A stretch of 64,000 bases of DNA from contig NZ_JABAIH010000010.1 of the NCBI RefSeq assembly GCF_012641395.1, positions 62,001-126,000 on the forward strand, read 5' to 3'. A program made the position numbers and the translations under genes. The stretch comes from Rhizobium sp. P32RR-XVIII (lineage in GTDB: Bacteria; Pseudomonadota; Alphaproteobacteria; Rhizobiales; Rhizobiaceae). Positions 36,939 through 46,080 of the stretch are shown in pieces. The stretch's first letter is position 1; each line of letters begins with the position of its first letter. Under the pieces are notes generated by a model. The model ran no database searches. It was not told the origin of the DNA and worked only from the letters and a program-made list of their open reading frames with translations.

Positions 36939-37955
36939 TTACGGCTCCAGCTCGCGGCGGGCTTCCAGATACCATTCCACAAAGGCTCTGACGCCGGTTT
37001 CCAGCGTCGTGTCCGGCTTGTAACCCGTGAGCGCCGCGAGCAGATCCGGGCTGGCGAAGGTGCGCGGAACATCGCCCTTCTGCATCGGCAGCATCTTTCG
37101 CTGTGCCGGCTTTCCGAGCGCCTTTTCGACCGTCTCGACGAAGTCCATCAGGCTGACAGGCTGACCGCCGCCGATATTGACGACGCGGAACGGTGCCTGA
37201 TGCGACAGCGTCTCGACCTTTTCGTCGGCAACGCGGTTCTCCTCCGAAGGCACGACGGCGGAAAGCCGGACGATCGCTTCCACGAGGTCATCGATATAGG
37301 TGAAATCGCGGCTCATCTTGCCTTCGCCGTAGATCTCGATCGGCTGATCCTCCAGCATGCTCTTCACGAACTTGAAGAGCGCCATGTCCGGGCGGCCCCA
37401 GGGACCATAGACCGTGAAGAAGCGGAAGGCGGTGGTCGGCACCTTGTAGAGATGCGCGTAGCTATGCGCCATCAGTTCCATCGACTTCTTCGTGGCGGCA
37501 TAGATCGTCAGAGGTTCGTCAGCCCTATCTGTCTCGCGGAAGGGAACAGACGGATTTCCACCATAGATCGAAGAAGTCGAGGCCAGCATCAGATGCTGCA
37601 CCTTGTGGCGCTCTGAAAGCTCAAGGATGTTCCACGAGCCTTCGACGTTCGAGCTGAGATAGGCACGCGGATTTTCGAGGCTGTAACGGACCCCCGCCTG
37701 GGCGGCGAGGTGGATCAGGATATCCGGCTTTGCCTCGCCAACTGCGCCCGCAAGCGCCTTTTGATCTTCAAGCATGGCGATAACAGGCTTGAAGGCGGGG
37801 AACTGCGCCAGAGCTGCGTGCCGCATGTGCTTCAGCTTGACATTGTAGTAGGGCGTCAGGCCGTCGAAACCGGTGACGCGATGCCCATCCTGCAACAGGC
37901 GCCGCGCAAGGTGAAAGCCGATGAAGCCTGCGGTGCCTGTTATGAAATAGTGCAT
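36939..37955 (-). CDS. lpsL: UDP-glucuronate 4-epimerase (LpsL-like)
   Basis: 338 aa extended SDR epimerase. The NAD-binding GTAGFIGFHLA is at residues 7-17, and the catalytic YAATK follows a TSSIYG serine site. HLAAQAGVRYSLENP is typical of UDP-glucuronate epimerases. It converts UDP-glucuronate to UDP-galacturonate, a precursor for lipopolysaccharide. It lies 3 bp downstream of rkpK, which makes its substrate, and this pair is conserved in Sinorhizobium. Confidence 0.88.
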   Translation of the reverse strand: MHYFITGTAGFIGFHLARRLLQDGHRVTGFDGLTPYYNVKLKHMRHAALAQFPAFKPVIAMLEDQKALAGAVGEAKPDILIHLAAQAGVRYSLENPRAYLSSNVEGSWNILELSERHKVQHLMLASTSSIYGGNPSVPFRETDRADEPLTIYAATKKSMELMAHSYAHLYKVPTTAFRFFTVYGPWGRPDMALFKFVKSMLEDQPIEIYGEGKMSRDFTYIDDLVEAIVRLSAVVPSEENRVADEKVETLSHQAPFRVVNIGGGQPVSLMDFVETVEKALGKPAQRKMLPMQKGDVPRTFASPDLLAALTGYKPDTTLETGVRAFVEWYLEARRELEP

Positions 37956-37958
37956 TCT

Positions 37959-39275
37959 CTATCTCTTCTCGGTCTTCTTCCCGACGGCGAAGTAGCTGAA
38001 GCCATGACGGGTGATTTCGCCGACGGGATAGATATTGCGCAGATCCACGATGACAGGGTTCTTCATCGTCGTCTTCAGGCGCTTGAAGTCGAGGGCGCGG
38101 AATTCATCCCATTCCGTGACGATCACGATCGCGTCGGCGCCTTCAGCGATCTCGTATGGATCCTTGCCGTAGGTGACCGGACCGAGCATTTCCTTGGCAG
38201 CTTCCATGCCTTCCGGATCGTAGGCGTGAACGGTGGCACCGCCGTCGAGCAGGGCTTGAACGATAGTGATCGAGGGCGCGTCGCGCATGTCGTCGGTGTT
38301 CGGCTTGAAGGTCAGGCCGAGGACGGCGATCTTCTTGCCGCGCACGCTGCCGTCGCAAGCGGCGATGACCTTGCGGCCCATCGCCCGCTTGCGATTGTCG
38401 TTAATCGCCACCGTTGTTTCGATGAGGCGCATCGGGCTGTCGTAGTCCTGCGCGGTCTTGACGAGGGCGAGCGTGTCCTTCGGAAAGCACGAGCCGCCGT
38501 AGCCGGGACCGGCATGCAGGAACTTGTCGCCGATGCGCTTGTCCATGCCGATGCCCTTGGCAACCTTCTGCACGTCCGCACCGATCTGCTCGCAGAGATC
38601 GGCGATCTCGTTGATGAAGGTGATCTTCATGGCGAGGAAAGCATTGGCAGCGTATTTGATCAGTTCCGACGTCCGGCGCTCGCAGAAATAGAGCGGTGCT
38701 TCATTGAGATAGAGCGGCCGGTAGACTTCGCGCATCACTTCTGTCGCTCGTGGATCTTCCGTGCCAATGACGATGCGGTCTGGACGCTTGAAATCGGTAA
38801 TCGCCGCGCCTTCGCGCAGAAATTCCGGATTCGAGACGACGGCGATGTCCTTGCCGGGGAACTCCTCGCGAAAGATGCGCTCGATCTCGTCGCCGGTGCC
38901 GACGGGAACGGTGGATTTCGTGACCACCACGGTAAAGCCGGTGACAGCTGCGGCAATCTCGCGGGCGGCGGCATAAACGTAGCTCAGATCGGCGTGGCCG
39001 TCGCCGCGGCGCGACGGCGTTCCGACGGCGATGAAGACGACATCGGCATCGGCGACCGGCCCTGTCAGTTCCTTGGAGAAATCCAAGCGGCCGGCGCTGC
39101 GGTTGTGTTCGATGATAGCGTCAAGGCCCGGCTCGAAGATCGGCACTTCGCCAGCCATGAGCGCGTCGATCTTCGCTTCGGATTTGTCGACGCAGGTGAT
39201 GTGGTGTCCGAAATCCGCAAGGCAGGCGCCGGAAACGAGACCGACGTAACCCGAACCAATCATAACTATGCGCAT
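37959..39275 (-). CDS. rkpK: UDP-glucose 6-dehydrogenase (RkpK-like)
   Basis: 438 aa. The NAD-binding GSGYVGLVSGACLADFGH starts at residue 7. The catalytic cysteine is in GPGYGGSCFPKDT near residue 260. A C-terminal UDP-binding domain follows (GLTFKPNTDDMRDAPS). It oxidises UDP-glucose to UDP-glucuronate, feeding the epimerase downstream and LPS or capsule synthesis. The two genes form a tight operon with a 3-bp gap. Confidence 0.92.
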   Translation of the reverse strand: MRIVMIGSGYVGLVSGACLADFGHHITCVDKSEAKIDALMAGEVPIFEPGLDAIIEHNRSAGRLDFSKELTGPVADADVVFIAVGTPSRRGDGHADLSYVYAAAREIAAAVTGFTVVVTKSTVPVGTGDEIERIFREEFPGKDIAVVSNPEFLREGAAITDFKRPDRIVIGTEDPRATEVMREVYRPLYLNEAPLYFCERRTSELIKYAANAFLAMKITFINEIADLCEQIGADVQKVAKGIGMDKRIGDKFLHAGPGYGGSCFPKDTLALVKTAQDYDSPMRLIETTVAINDNRKRAMGRKVIAACDGSVRGKKIAVLGLTFKPNTDDMRDAPSITIVQALLDGGATVHAYDPEGMEAAKEMLGPVTYGKDPYEIAEGADAIVIVTEWDEFRALDFKRLKTTMKNPVIVDLRNIYPVGEITRHGFSYFAVGKKTEKR

Positions 39276-39372
39276 GGGATAACCTTCATCATGTAAAACG
39301 ATCGTGGCCTACGGCGGCAAAACGCGATCGTGTTACAGGCGCACACTTACAAATTCAAGACAGCGGCACGTT

Positions 39373-40800
39373 TCAGCTACGGCCGAACTCGTCGACGATG
39401 CGGATGATGTCATCCTCACCGAGGTAGGAACCGGTTTGCACTTCGATCAGTTCCAGCATGATCTTGCCGGGATTCGCGAGCCGGTGGACCTCTCCGAGCG
39501 GGATATAGACCGACTCGTTTTCGCGCAGCATCTGCACAGTCTCGCCGATCGTCACCTCGGCCGTGCCCTTGACGACGATCCAGTGTTCCGAGCGGTGATG
39601 ATGTTTCTGCAGCGAGAGCTTCTTGCCGGGCGTGACGAAGATGCGCTTCACCTGAAAGCGGTCGCCGTTGAGGATCGACGTGTAACCGCCCCAGGGCCGA
39701 TATGAGGTCGGGTGCGTCTCCGTCAGTTTCGACGTCGCGGGCAGGGCGGCGAGCGTCTTGACGAGATCGCCAACACTCTGGCTGTCCTGCAACTTGCCGA
39801 CATAGACGGCATCCTCGCTTGCGATCACGGCAACGTCGTCCATGCCTTGGACGGCCAGGTGAACGCCGTGGCTCATCACCAGCGAGTTGCGGCTATTGAC
39901 GAGTGTCGTATTGGCGGTCGCGACGTTGCCATTCTGGTCGCGCGTGCCGGATTTCCACACGGAGTCCCAGCTGCCGAGGTCAGACCACTTGAATGGCGAG
40001 GGCACGACGGCGGCGTTTTCCGTCTTTTCCATGATCGCATAGTCGATCGAGATGTTCGGCGCCTTCGCGAAGGACGGGGAATCGAGGCGGATGAAGTCGA
40101 GGTCGCGTGTGGACTTCGCGACCGCAGCATCGGCCGCTTTCACGACATCCGGCGCATGGGCGCGCATTTCGCCAAGAAGCACCGAAACCTGGAACATGAA
40201 CATGCCCGAATTCCAGTAGAAGTCGCCGGCTGCCAGCATCTCCTTCGCCTTGTCCAGAGGCGGCTTTTCAATGAAGCGCTTCACCGTCTGCGCGCCGGTC
40301 GGAAGGTTCTTGCCGCCCTCGATGTAGCCGTAGCCGGTCGCCGGCTCGGTGGGCTTGATGCCGAAGGTGACGAGCTTGCCCGTAGCGGCGGTCTCCCGCG
40401 CTGCGCGTACGCTGTCGAAATAGCTTTGGTCGGCGACGATCTCATAGTCCGAGCCGAGCACATGCATGATCACGTCCTTGCCGAAAGCCTCGGCAACGAG
40501 AGCGGCAGCGGCGGCGACGGCGGGCGCGGTGTTGCGGGCGACGGGCTCGAGCAGGATGGCCTTCAGCGGGTGATCGAGCTCGCGGGCCTGTTCGGCCACG
40601 AGGAAGCGGAATTCCTCGTTGGTCAGCACGACCGGCGCTTCGTAGAGTGCAGGGTCGGAGACGCGGGCGAGCGTCTCCTGGAACAGGGTCTTGTCGCCGA
40701 TGAACTGAATGAATTGCTTCGGCGCAGTTGCGCGCGACAGCGGCCAGAGTCGCGTGCCCTTGCCTCCTGCCATGATCACGGGAACGATCTTTTGCGTCAT
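39373..40800 (-). CDS. Mannose-1-phosphate guanylyltransferase / mannose-6-phosphate isomerase
   Basis: 475 aa bifunctional type. The nucleotidyltransferase half starts VIMAGGKGTRLWPLSR near residue 9, with FIEKPPLDKA further in. The C-terminal cupin half, from about residue 350, contains RPWGGYTSILNG and KKLSLQKHHHRSEHW. It makes GDP-mannose, for LPS or other glycans. The gene would be called manC, or noeJ in rhizobia. ATG 40800 follows GAGGA; a TTG at 40833 touching the upstream stop is less likely. Upstream is the phosphomannomutase gene, so the two form an operon. Confidence 0.9.
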   Translation of the reverse strand: MTQKIVPVIMAGGKGTRLWPLSRATAPKQFIQFIGDKTLFQETLARVSDPALYEAPVVLTNEEFRFLVAEQARELDHPLKAILLEPVARNTAPAVAAAAALVAEAFGKDVIMHVLGSDYEIVADQSYFDSVRAARETAATGKLVTFGIKPTEPATGYGYIEGGKNLPTGAQTVKRFIEKPPLDKAKEMLAAGDFYWNSGMFMFQVSVLLGEMRAHAPDVVKAADAAVAKSTRDLDFIRLDSPSFAKAPNISIDYAIMEKTENAAVVPSPFKWSDLGSWDSVWKSGTRDQNGNVATANTTLVNSRNSLVMSHGVHLAVQGMDDVAVIASEDAVYVGKLQDSQSVGDLVKTLAALPATSKLTETHPTSYRPWGGYTSILNGDRFQVKRIFVTPGKKLSLQKHHHRSEHWIVVKGTAEVTIGETVQMLRENESVYIPLGEVHRLANPGKIMLELIEVQTGSYLGEDDIIRIVDEFGRS

Positions 40801-40833
40801 CGGGTGCGTTTCCTCAAAGTCTTTTGTCTTCAA

Positions 40834-42261
40834 TCAGTTTTGTCCGGCCCAGTGCCTGATCCGGTTCAGTCCGGCTTCAAGCAGTTCCGTCGCGGCGTGT
40901 TCGTTTTCCGCCTCGACATAGCAGCGCATTTCCGGCGCATTGCCAGAGGGGCGGAAGTGAATGATGCGCTTGTCGGCCAGCGTGACCCGCAATCCGTCGA
41001 TATCGCTCGTCGCGGAAGGTTTTCCGATCGGTGTCAGGAATTCGGCCAGATTTTCCGGCGATGCCCGCAGGTAAGCCATCAGCTTTGCGCTGGTTTCGAC
41101 GGGGAAGTTCTCCAGCCGGTCGGCGGCAGCAACCGGAAGGTTATAGGAACCGGCGATTGCCGAGAGCGGCTTCTTTTGCGCTGCTGCCAGCGAAAGCACG
41201 GCGAGCATCGGCAGGAAACAATCGCGCGTCGGCAGTGCGTCCACGGTCTTGCCGTTGACGGTGAAATCCGAGCCGGTCAGCAAGCCGCCATTGGCCTCGA
41301 AACCCATGACGTGGTCTTTGCCCGCGGAGCTGGCTTCCTGCATGCCTGATATGACGAAGGGCGAGCCGACGCGCGTCCGCACGACGGTGAAGGCGCCAGC
41401 GGCTTCGATACCGGAGTTGGACGTCACGGGCGTGACGACGGTGCCCGCGTTCAGGAACTTCGCAGCAATCAGCCCGAGCAGGTCGCCTCGCAGCGGCGTA
41501 CCGGTTTCGTCGGTGACCAGAGGCCGGTCGCCGTCACCATCGGCGGAAACGACAGCGTCGAGCTTCAACGACTTTGCCCAATCCTGCAGGAGCGCGATGG
41601 TTTCCGCCGAGACCGCTTCGGTATCGACAGGTATGAATGTTTCCGATCGTCCGAGGGCAACGACGTCGGCCCCGTAATGCGACAGCAGCTGAACCAGAAG
41701 GTCGCGAGCGACCGTACTGTGCTGATAGACGCCGATCTTCAGGCCGGAAAGTGCATTTGCAGAAAGGATACCGGCATTGCGCGCCACGAAGGCTTCCGTG
41801 CAGTCAGCTGTCTTGTCTTCGACTTTTGTGCCGGCTGTGGTGGTCGCTTTGTGCATCGAGGCGTCGAGCTTGGCCGCGAGGTCGGATATCGCCGTTTCGT
41901 CTGCCTTGTCGATTTCGCCGTCGGGCCGGTAGAATTTGATGCCGTTGCGGTCGGCCGGGATGTGCGAACCGGTAATCATCAGGCTGGCGGCCTTGTGCCG
42001 GAGCCCGTAGAGCGCCAATGCCGGCGTCGGGACGGTGCCGCAGTCGGCGACCCTGAAGCCGAGCGCGGAGAGTGCCGCAGCGCAAGTCGCAGCGATTTCG
42101 GGGCTGGAATCACGAAAGTCGCGGCCGATCAGAACGAGATCGCCTTGCCCTGCACGCCCGCTCTCAAGAAGATATTGCCCGAACGCCGTGGCGTAGACGG
42201 CCGATGCCCTGCCTTTCAAATCGGTGGAGAGGCCGCGCAGGCCGCTTGTGCCAAACTTCAT
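40834..42261 (-). CDS. Phosphomannomutase (ManB/NoeK-like)
   Basis: 475 aa phosphohexomutase. The active serine loop reads TGSHIPADRNGIKF instead of the common TASHNP form, but keeps Ser and His. The metal loop DGDGDRP and the sugar-binding GFEANGG are present, as is the C-terminal RPSGNAPEMR phosphate-binding motif. It interconverts mannose-6-phosphate and mannose-1-phosphate and supplies the GDP-mannose enzyme encoded next. The order matches noeK-noeJ of rhizobia. Confidence 0.88.
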   Translation of the reverse strand: MKFGTSGLRGLSTDLKGRASAVYATAFGQYLLESGRAGQGDLVLIGRDFRDSSPEIAATCAAALSALGFRVADCGTVPTPALALYGLRHKAASLMITGSHIPADRNGIKFYRPDGEIDKADETAISDLAAKLDASMHKATTTAGTKVEDKTADCTEAFVARNAGILSANALSGLKIGVYQHSTVARDLLVQLLSHYGADVVALGRSETFIPVDTEAVSAETIALLQDWAKSLKLDAVVSADGDGDRPLVTDETGTPLRGDLLGLIAAKFLNAGTVVTPVTSNSGIEAAGAFTVVRTRVGSPFVISGMQEASSAGKDHVMGFEANGGLLTGSDFTVNGKTVDALPTRDCFLPMLAVLSLAAAQKKPLSAIAGSYNLPVAAADRLENFPVETSAKLMAYLRASPENLAEFLTPIGKPSATSDIDGLRVTLADKRIIHFRPSGNAPEMRCYVEAENEHAATELLEAGLNRIRHWAGQN

Positions 42262-42419
42262 TCGTGTTAAATCCTTGCTGACGCTTGCTTTACCGCGCCA
42301 TTGTCACCGGTCTAACGATACTTCGTAAATTTTAGCCGCGATAGGTGACTAAAATATTCCGCGTATTCCCTTTAGGCTTAGGGCAATCCGTCGGCCATGC
42401 GGTTGAACAGGGATGATCG

Positions 42420-43130
42420 ATGAGCGAACAGACCATCGCGCTTGAAGAAAGCTGGAAGACGGCGCTCGCGGCTGAATTTTCCAGCCCGTACATGGCGCAG
42501 CTCAAGGATTTTCTGCTGGCCCGGAAGCAGCTTGGCAAGCGCATCTTTCCCAAAGGTCCGGAGTATTTTCGGGCGCTCGACCTGACGCCCCTTACCCGGG
42601 TGAAGGTCGTCATTCTCGGGCAGGACCCGTATCACGGTCTCGGGCAGGCGCATGGGCTTTGCTTCAGCGTTCGGCCCGGCGTGCGTATTCCGCCATCGCT
42701 GGTAAACATCTACAAAGAGATGGAAGCCGACCTCGGCATCAAGCCGGCGCGGCATGGCTTCCTGGAGCATTGGGCCCAACAGGGCGTCCTGCTGCTGAAC
42801 AGCGTTTTGACCGTCGAGGAGGCGCAGGCAGCGTCGCATCAGGGCAAGGGCTGGGAGCAATTCACCGATGCAGTGATCCGCAAGGTGAACGAGCAATGCG
42901 ACTCGGTCGTCTTCATGCTCTGGGGTTCCTACGCGCAGCGAAAGGCGGCCTTCGTCGACTCTTACCGCCATCTCGTCCTGAAGGCGCCGCATCCGTCGCC
43001 GCTTTCGGCGCATAACGGATTTTTCGGCTGCCGGCATTTTTCGAAAGCGAATACCTTTCTGCAGTCCCATGGCCGCACGCCGGTGGAGTGGGAGCTACCG
43101 GCTAATCCGCAGGATAGTCAGACTTATTGA
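42420..43130 (+). CDS. ung: Uracil-DNA glycosylase
   Basis: 236 aa family 1 enzyme that removes uracil from DNA. The water-activating GQDPYHGLGQAHGLCFSV starts near residue 64. LLLNSVLTVEEAQAASHQGKGW carries the Asn of the uracil pocket, split near residues 123-145. The DNA-intercalation loop HPSPLSAHNGFFGCRHFSKAN is at about 190-210. It stands alone, divergent from the phosphomannomutase gene. Confidence 0.96.
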   Translation: MSEQTIALEESWKTALAAEFSSPYMAQLKDFLLARKQLGKRIFPKGPEYFRALDLTPLTRVKVVILGQDPYHGLGQAHGLCFSVRPGVRIPPSLVNIYKEMEADLGIKPARHGFLEHWAQQGVLLLNSVLTVEEAQAASHQGKGWEQFTDAVIRKVNEQCDSVVFMLWGSYAQRKAAFVDSYRHLVLKAPHPSPLSAHNGFFGCRHFSKANTFLQSHGRTPVEWELPANPQDSQTY

Positions 43131-43153
43131 ACAGCCGATGATCGTTGTTCAAT
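43126..43153. promoter_or_regulatory. Inverted repeat ATTGAACA-N12-TGTTCAAT before the dioxygenase unit
   Basis: Two perfect 8-bp arms separated by 12 nt lie 109-136 bp upstream of the dioxygenase start and overlap the last codons of ung. Size and spacing fit a MarR- or TetR-type operator. A TTCAATGAAC sequence overlaps the right arm and also occurs upstream of exoX. Confidence 0.5.
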
Positions 43154-43261
43154 GAACGGAGACGATGCGTTTTGATCTCCACGGCTATTCCAAAGCGCTC
43201 CAAGGGCTCATCTATAAGCCATCCAACGCCCGCCGTTGCGGGCAAGAAAGAGGGTTTCGAT

Positions 43262-44194
43262 ATGATCAACCAGATCAAGGGTCTGCACCACGTCACTTCC
43301 ATGGCGGAGGACGCCCGCACCAACAATCAGTTCTTCACGAACGCGCTCGGTCTGCGCCGCGTCAAGAAAACCGTGAACTTCGACGCGCCTGAAGTTTACC
43401 ATCTCTACTATGGCGACGAGACCGGTGCCCCCGGCACGGTCATGACTTATTTCCCGTTCCCGAAGATGGCGCAGGGCCGTCCGGGTACCGGCGAAGTCGG
43501 CACGACCGTCTTTTCCGTTCCCGAAGGTTCGCTCGGCTTCTGGAGCGACCGTCTCGCCAAGCTCGGCGTCAGCGGCCTCAAGGCCGACGAGAGCTTTGGC
43601 GAAAAGCGGTTGAACTTCGCCGGTCCTGATGGCGACGGTCTCGCACTTGTTGAAGTCAAGGACGACAACCGCCAGCCCTGGACGCATGGCGGCATCAGCG
43701 AAGACCATGGGATTCGCGGTTTCCACTCCGTGGCCATGCGGCTTCGTGACGAGGGTGCGACGGCCGAGCTCCTGAAATTCATGGGCTATGAAGTTCAGGA
43801 CGAGAAGGACGGCGTAAAGCGTCTGATTATGCCGGGCGGCAATGGCGCACATCTCGTCGATCTCGAAACGATGCCGAATATTTCCCGCGCCCTGCCGGGT
43901 GCCGGTTCCGTTCACCACGTTGCCTTTGCCGTCGAAAACCGGGAAAAGCAGCTCGAGGTCCGCAAGGCCCTCATGGATACGGGTTACCAGGTGACGCCGG
44001 TCATCGACCGCGACTATTTCTGGGCGATCTATTTCCGCACGCCGGGCGGCGTTCTATTCGAGGTTGCCACCAACGAACCCGGCTTCAACCGGGACGAAGA
44101 CACGGCTCATCTCGGCGAAGCGCTGAAGCTGCCACAGCAGCACGCGCATCTGCGGGAGCTGCTCGAGCAGCATCTGCAGCCGCTCGAAGCTTAA
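43262..44194 (+). CDS. Ring-cleaving dioxygenase of the VOC family (MhqO/LinE-like)
   Basis: 310 aa with two vicinal-oxygen-chelate modules, the glyoxalase-type fold. Metal ligand candidates are the His of GLHHVTSMAED near residue 9, the His of GFHSVAMRL near 157, and a Glu in GVLFEVATNEPGF near the C-terminus. The family opens hydroquinone or catechol rings with iron and oxygen, and in other bacteria it protects against quinones. ATG 43262 follows AGAGGG; the longer frame from 43145 is unsupported. It forms a two-gene unit with the esterase downstream. Confidence 0.85.
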   Translation: MINQIKGLHHVTSMAEDARTNNQFFTNALGLRRVKKTVNFDAPEVYHLYYGDETGAPGTVMTYFPFPKMAQGRPGTGEVGTTVFSVPEGSLGFWSDRLAKLGVSGLKADESFGEKRLNFAGPDGDGLALVEVKDDNRQPWTHGGISEDHGIRGFHSVAMRLRDEGATAELLKFMGYEVQDEKDGVKRLIMPGGNGAHLVDLETMPNISRALPGAGSVHHVAFAVENREKQLEVRKALMDTGYQVTPVIDRDYFWAIYFRTPGGVLFEVATNEPGFNRDEDTAHLGEALKLPQQHAHLRELLEQHLQPLEA

Positions 44195-44204
44195 GGATGG
44201 AACG

Positions 44205-44813
44205 ATGAACGACCACAGCTATGTGCACCGGCTGCATGCCGGTGCACCAGGAAAACCCATTCTCTTTGTGTTGCATGGCACCGGCGGAGATGAAAACCAG
44301 TTCTTCGATTTCGCGCGGCGGCTATTGCCCGATGCAACGATCGTTTCCCCCCGCGGGGACGTTTCGGAGCACGGTGCGGCCCGCTTTTTCAAGCGCACAG
44401 GCGAGGGCGTCTACGATATGGACGATCTCGCCAGAGCCACGCAGAAGATGGCGGCCTTCGTCAAGGACATGACCGTCGATCACGGGGCGTCACACATCCT
44501 GGGTCTTGGCTTCTCCAACGGCGCGAACATTCTAGCGAATGTATTGATCGAGAAGGGGCTGTTCGATGCGTCGGTGCTCATGCACCCGCTCGTCCCCTTC
44601 CAGCCGAAAACGAACCCGGAACTCAATGGGCGCAAGGTGCTGATTACAGCGGGCGAACGCGATCCGATCTGCCCAGTCCCGCTGACCAAGGCGCTAGCAG
44701 CCTATTTCGAAGGGCAGGGTGCTCAGACGGAGACCGAGTGGCACCCGGGCGGTCATGATATCCGGCCGAATGAGATCGACGCCGTCAGGCGCTTTTTCGC
44801 GCCCTATCTCTGA
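44205..44813 (+). CDS. Phospholipase/carboxylesterase (MhqD-like alpha/beta hydrolase)
   Basis: 202 aa. The oxyanion segment LHGTGGDENQFF is followed by the nucleophile elbow GFSNGA with Ser near residue 105. The acid is in GERDPICP and the histidine in PGGHD, so the triad looks complete. It belongs to the same family as Bacillus MhqD, which sits with a dioxygenase (MhqO) in a hydroquinone-resistance operon. That context is repeated here with a 10-bp gap. Its end overlaps the opposite-strand gene by 10 bp. Confidence 0.88.
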   Translation: MNDHSYVHRLHAGAPGKPILFVLHGTGGDENQFFDFARRLLPDATIVSPRGDVSEHGAARFFKRTGEGVYDMDDLARATQKMAAFVKDMTVDHGASHILGLGFSNGANILANVLIEKGLFDASVLMHPLVPFQPKTNPELNGRKVLITAGERDPICPVPLTKALAAYFEGQGAQTETEWHPGGHDIRPNEIDAVRRFFAPYL

Positions 44814-45673
44814 AGCCTACCGAAAATCTGTGGGAGGTTTTCGGATGCCTCAACATCTGGCGCCGTCATCCAGCGCTCGCGTGAAAAATAAGCCCTGGTC
44901 CGCAATTGCGGGCCAGGCGCGGCCTTGATCGTCACGATGAAGTTGAAGCTGTTTTCGCTCGTGAACTCGCGGGTGAAACTGACGCTTGCGCCGAAGCCGT
45001 CCTCTTTCACATCCTTCATTTCGCGGATTGCGGCCAATGTGTCGCTGAAATCCAGCCAGTGCGGTTGCGCGAGCATCGTATCGAAAATGCGCATCACCGA
45101 CGGGTCAAGCCGCCCGGCGCCGTCGGTAGCCGGGCCGACGATCTTTGCGCGCATGTTGAAAATCGCGCCCTTGCGGTCTCCGCGAACAATCAAAAAGACC
45201 GAACTCAGCGGCCGTTCCTCATCCTGTTTGTAGACCTCCTGGAAGGAACACTCATAGGCACTGCTGCCAAACGCCGAGGGGCGCCATGGCGTGGTCTCGA
45301 TGCCCGCCTTGCGCAGGGCCTCGCACATCGTGGGGCCCGTCGTCCGCCAGGTCCTCAGGAAACCGCCCGCAAGCTCGATCCGGGGCGCCTCGAGCAGACG
45401 CTTCGAAAAGTCGAGGCGAACCGGCGCCGGATTTGGTTGAATTGGGGGCTTGGTCGTTTCTACTTCGGTGTGGACCACCACGCTCTCGTCCGGCAGTTCA
45501 TATCCGAAACGCGCAGCCAGCGTACGCAGATTGCGCATGTCATTGGAGAGGAGAACTGTGCCGCCGACGACCGAAAGCGAGGCGGCGACCATCAGCCAAA
45601 GCGCTGCCCGCCGCTTACGATGCGGCGCCGGCGTTTTCAGGTGCTGGCGCGAGGGCTCGCTGGCCAAATCCAA
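44804..45673 (-). CDS. Membrane-anchored protein of unknown function (rhizobial family)
   Basis: 289 aa. A basic N-terminal tail is followed by one membrane helix (about residues 25-43, LWLMVAASLSVVGGTVLL). The rest is a soluble, probably periplasmic domain with two cysteines (in TMCEALR and YECSFQ) that could pair. It has no catalytic motif I recognise. It resembles a family known mainly from Rhizobiaceae (I think DUF6030, not certain). It converges with the esterase gene and overlaps it by 10 bp. Confidence 0.75.
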   Translation of the reverse strand: MDLASEPSRQHLKTPAPHRKRRAALWLMVAASLSVVGGTVLLSNDMRNLRTLAARFGYELPDESVVVHTEVETTKPPIQPNPAPVRLDFSKRLLEAPRIELAGGFLRTWRTTGPTMCEALRKAGIETTPWRPSAFGSSAYECSFQEVYKQDEERPLSSVFLIVRGDRKGAIFNMRAKIVGPATDGAGRLDPSVMRIFDTMLAQPHWLDFSDTLAAIREMKDVKEDGFGASVSFTREFTSENSFNFIVTIKAAPGPQLRTRAYFSRERWMTAPDVEASENLPQIFGRLQR

Positions 45674-46080
45674 TCACTCGTCAGAAGGCGGTCGCCCGCA
45701 TCACTACGTCTGGCAAACAGTATTTAGTCAACAAGAGAAGCGAAACACTCAACGAAATAGTGAAAATGCGCTTATTCGGCTCGAAAGCCGATGTGAGTGG
45801 ATGATGTCGCCGAAAGCCTGCGGGCCTTATTGTTTTCCCATTTACTCCCCTGCTTTCGGTTCCAATTTCTTAAGCAATTTTCTTGAGATTGTAACGGCGT
45901 TGTTTCATGATATTCGCGGCGCGAGGAATTTCGTGTCGTGCCTTTTGACGATCGATGCAGATCGTTTCAGCCATGAGCATGTTTCTTTGCGCCTGGCAGC
46001 GATGCGGTGGTCTCTAGACTTTAGCGTTTCTGGATATTCCTCCCTGCAAACTTACGGCAGGGTTTGCATGGGAAGGTTGC
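45674..46080. other. Intergenic region without recognised content
   Basis: 407 bp between the membrane protein gene (-) and the GNAT gene (+), relatively AT-rich. It should contain both promoters. I see no RNA gene, repeat or strong hairpin in it. Confidence 0.4.

Noticed and set aside
37710..39296. A 528-codon plus-strand frame opposite rkpK and the lpsL start
   Set aside because: Both minus-strand genes are well conserved and the frame spans their junction, so it is not a gene.
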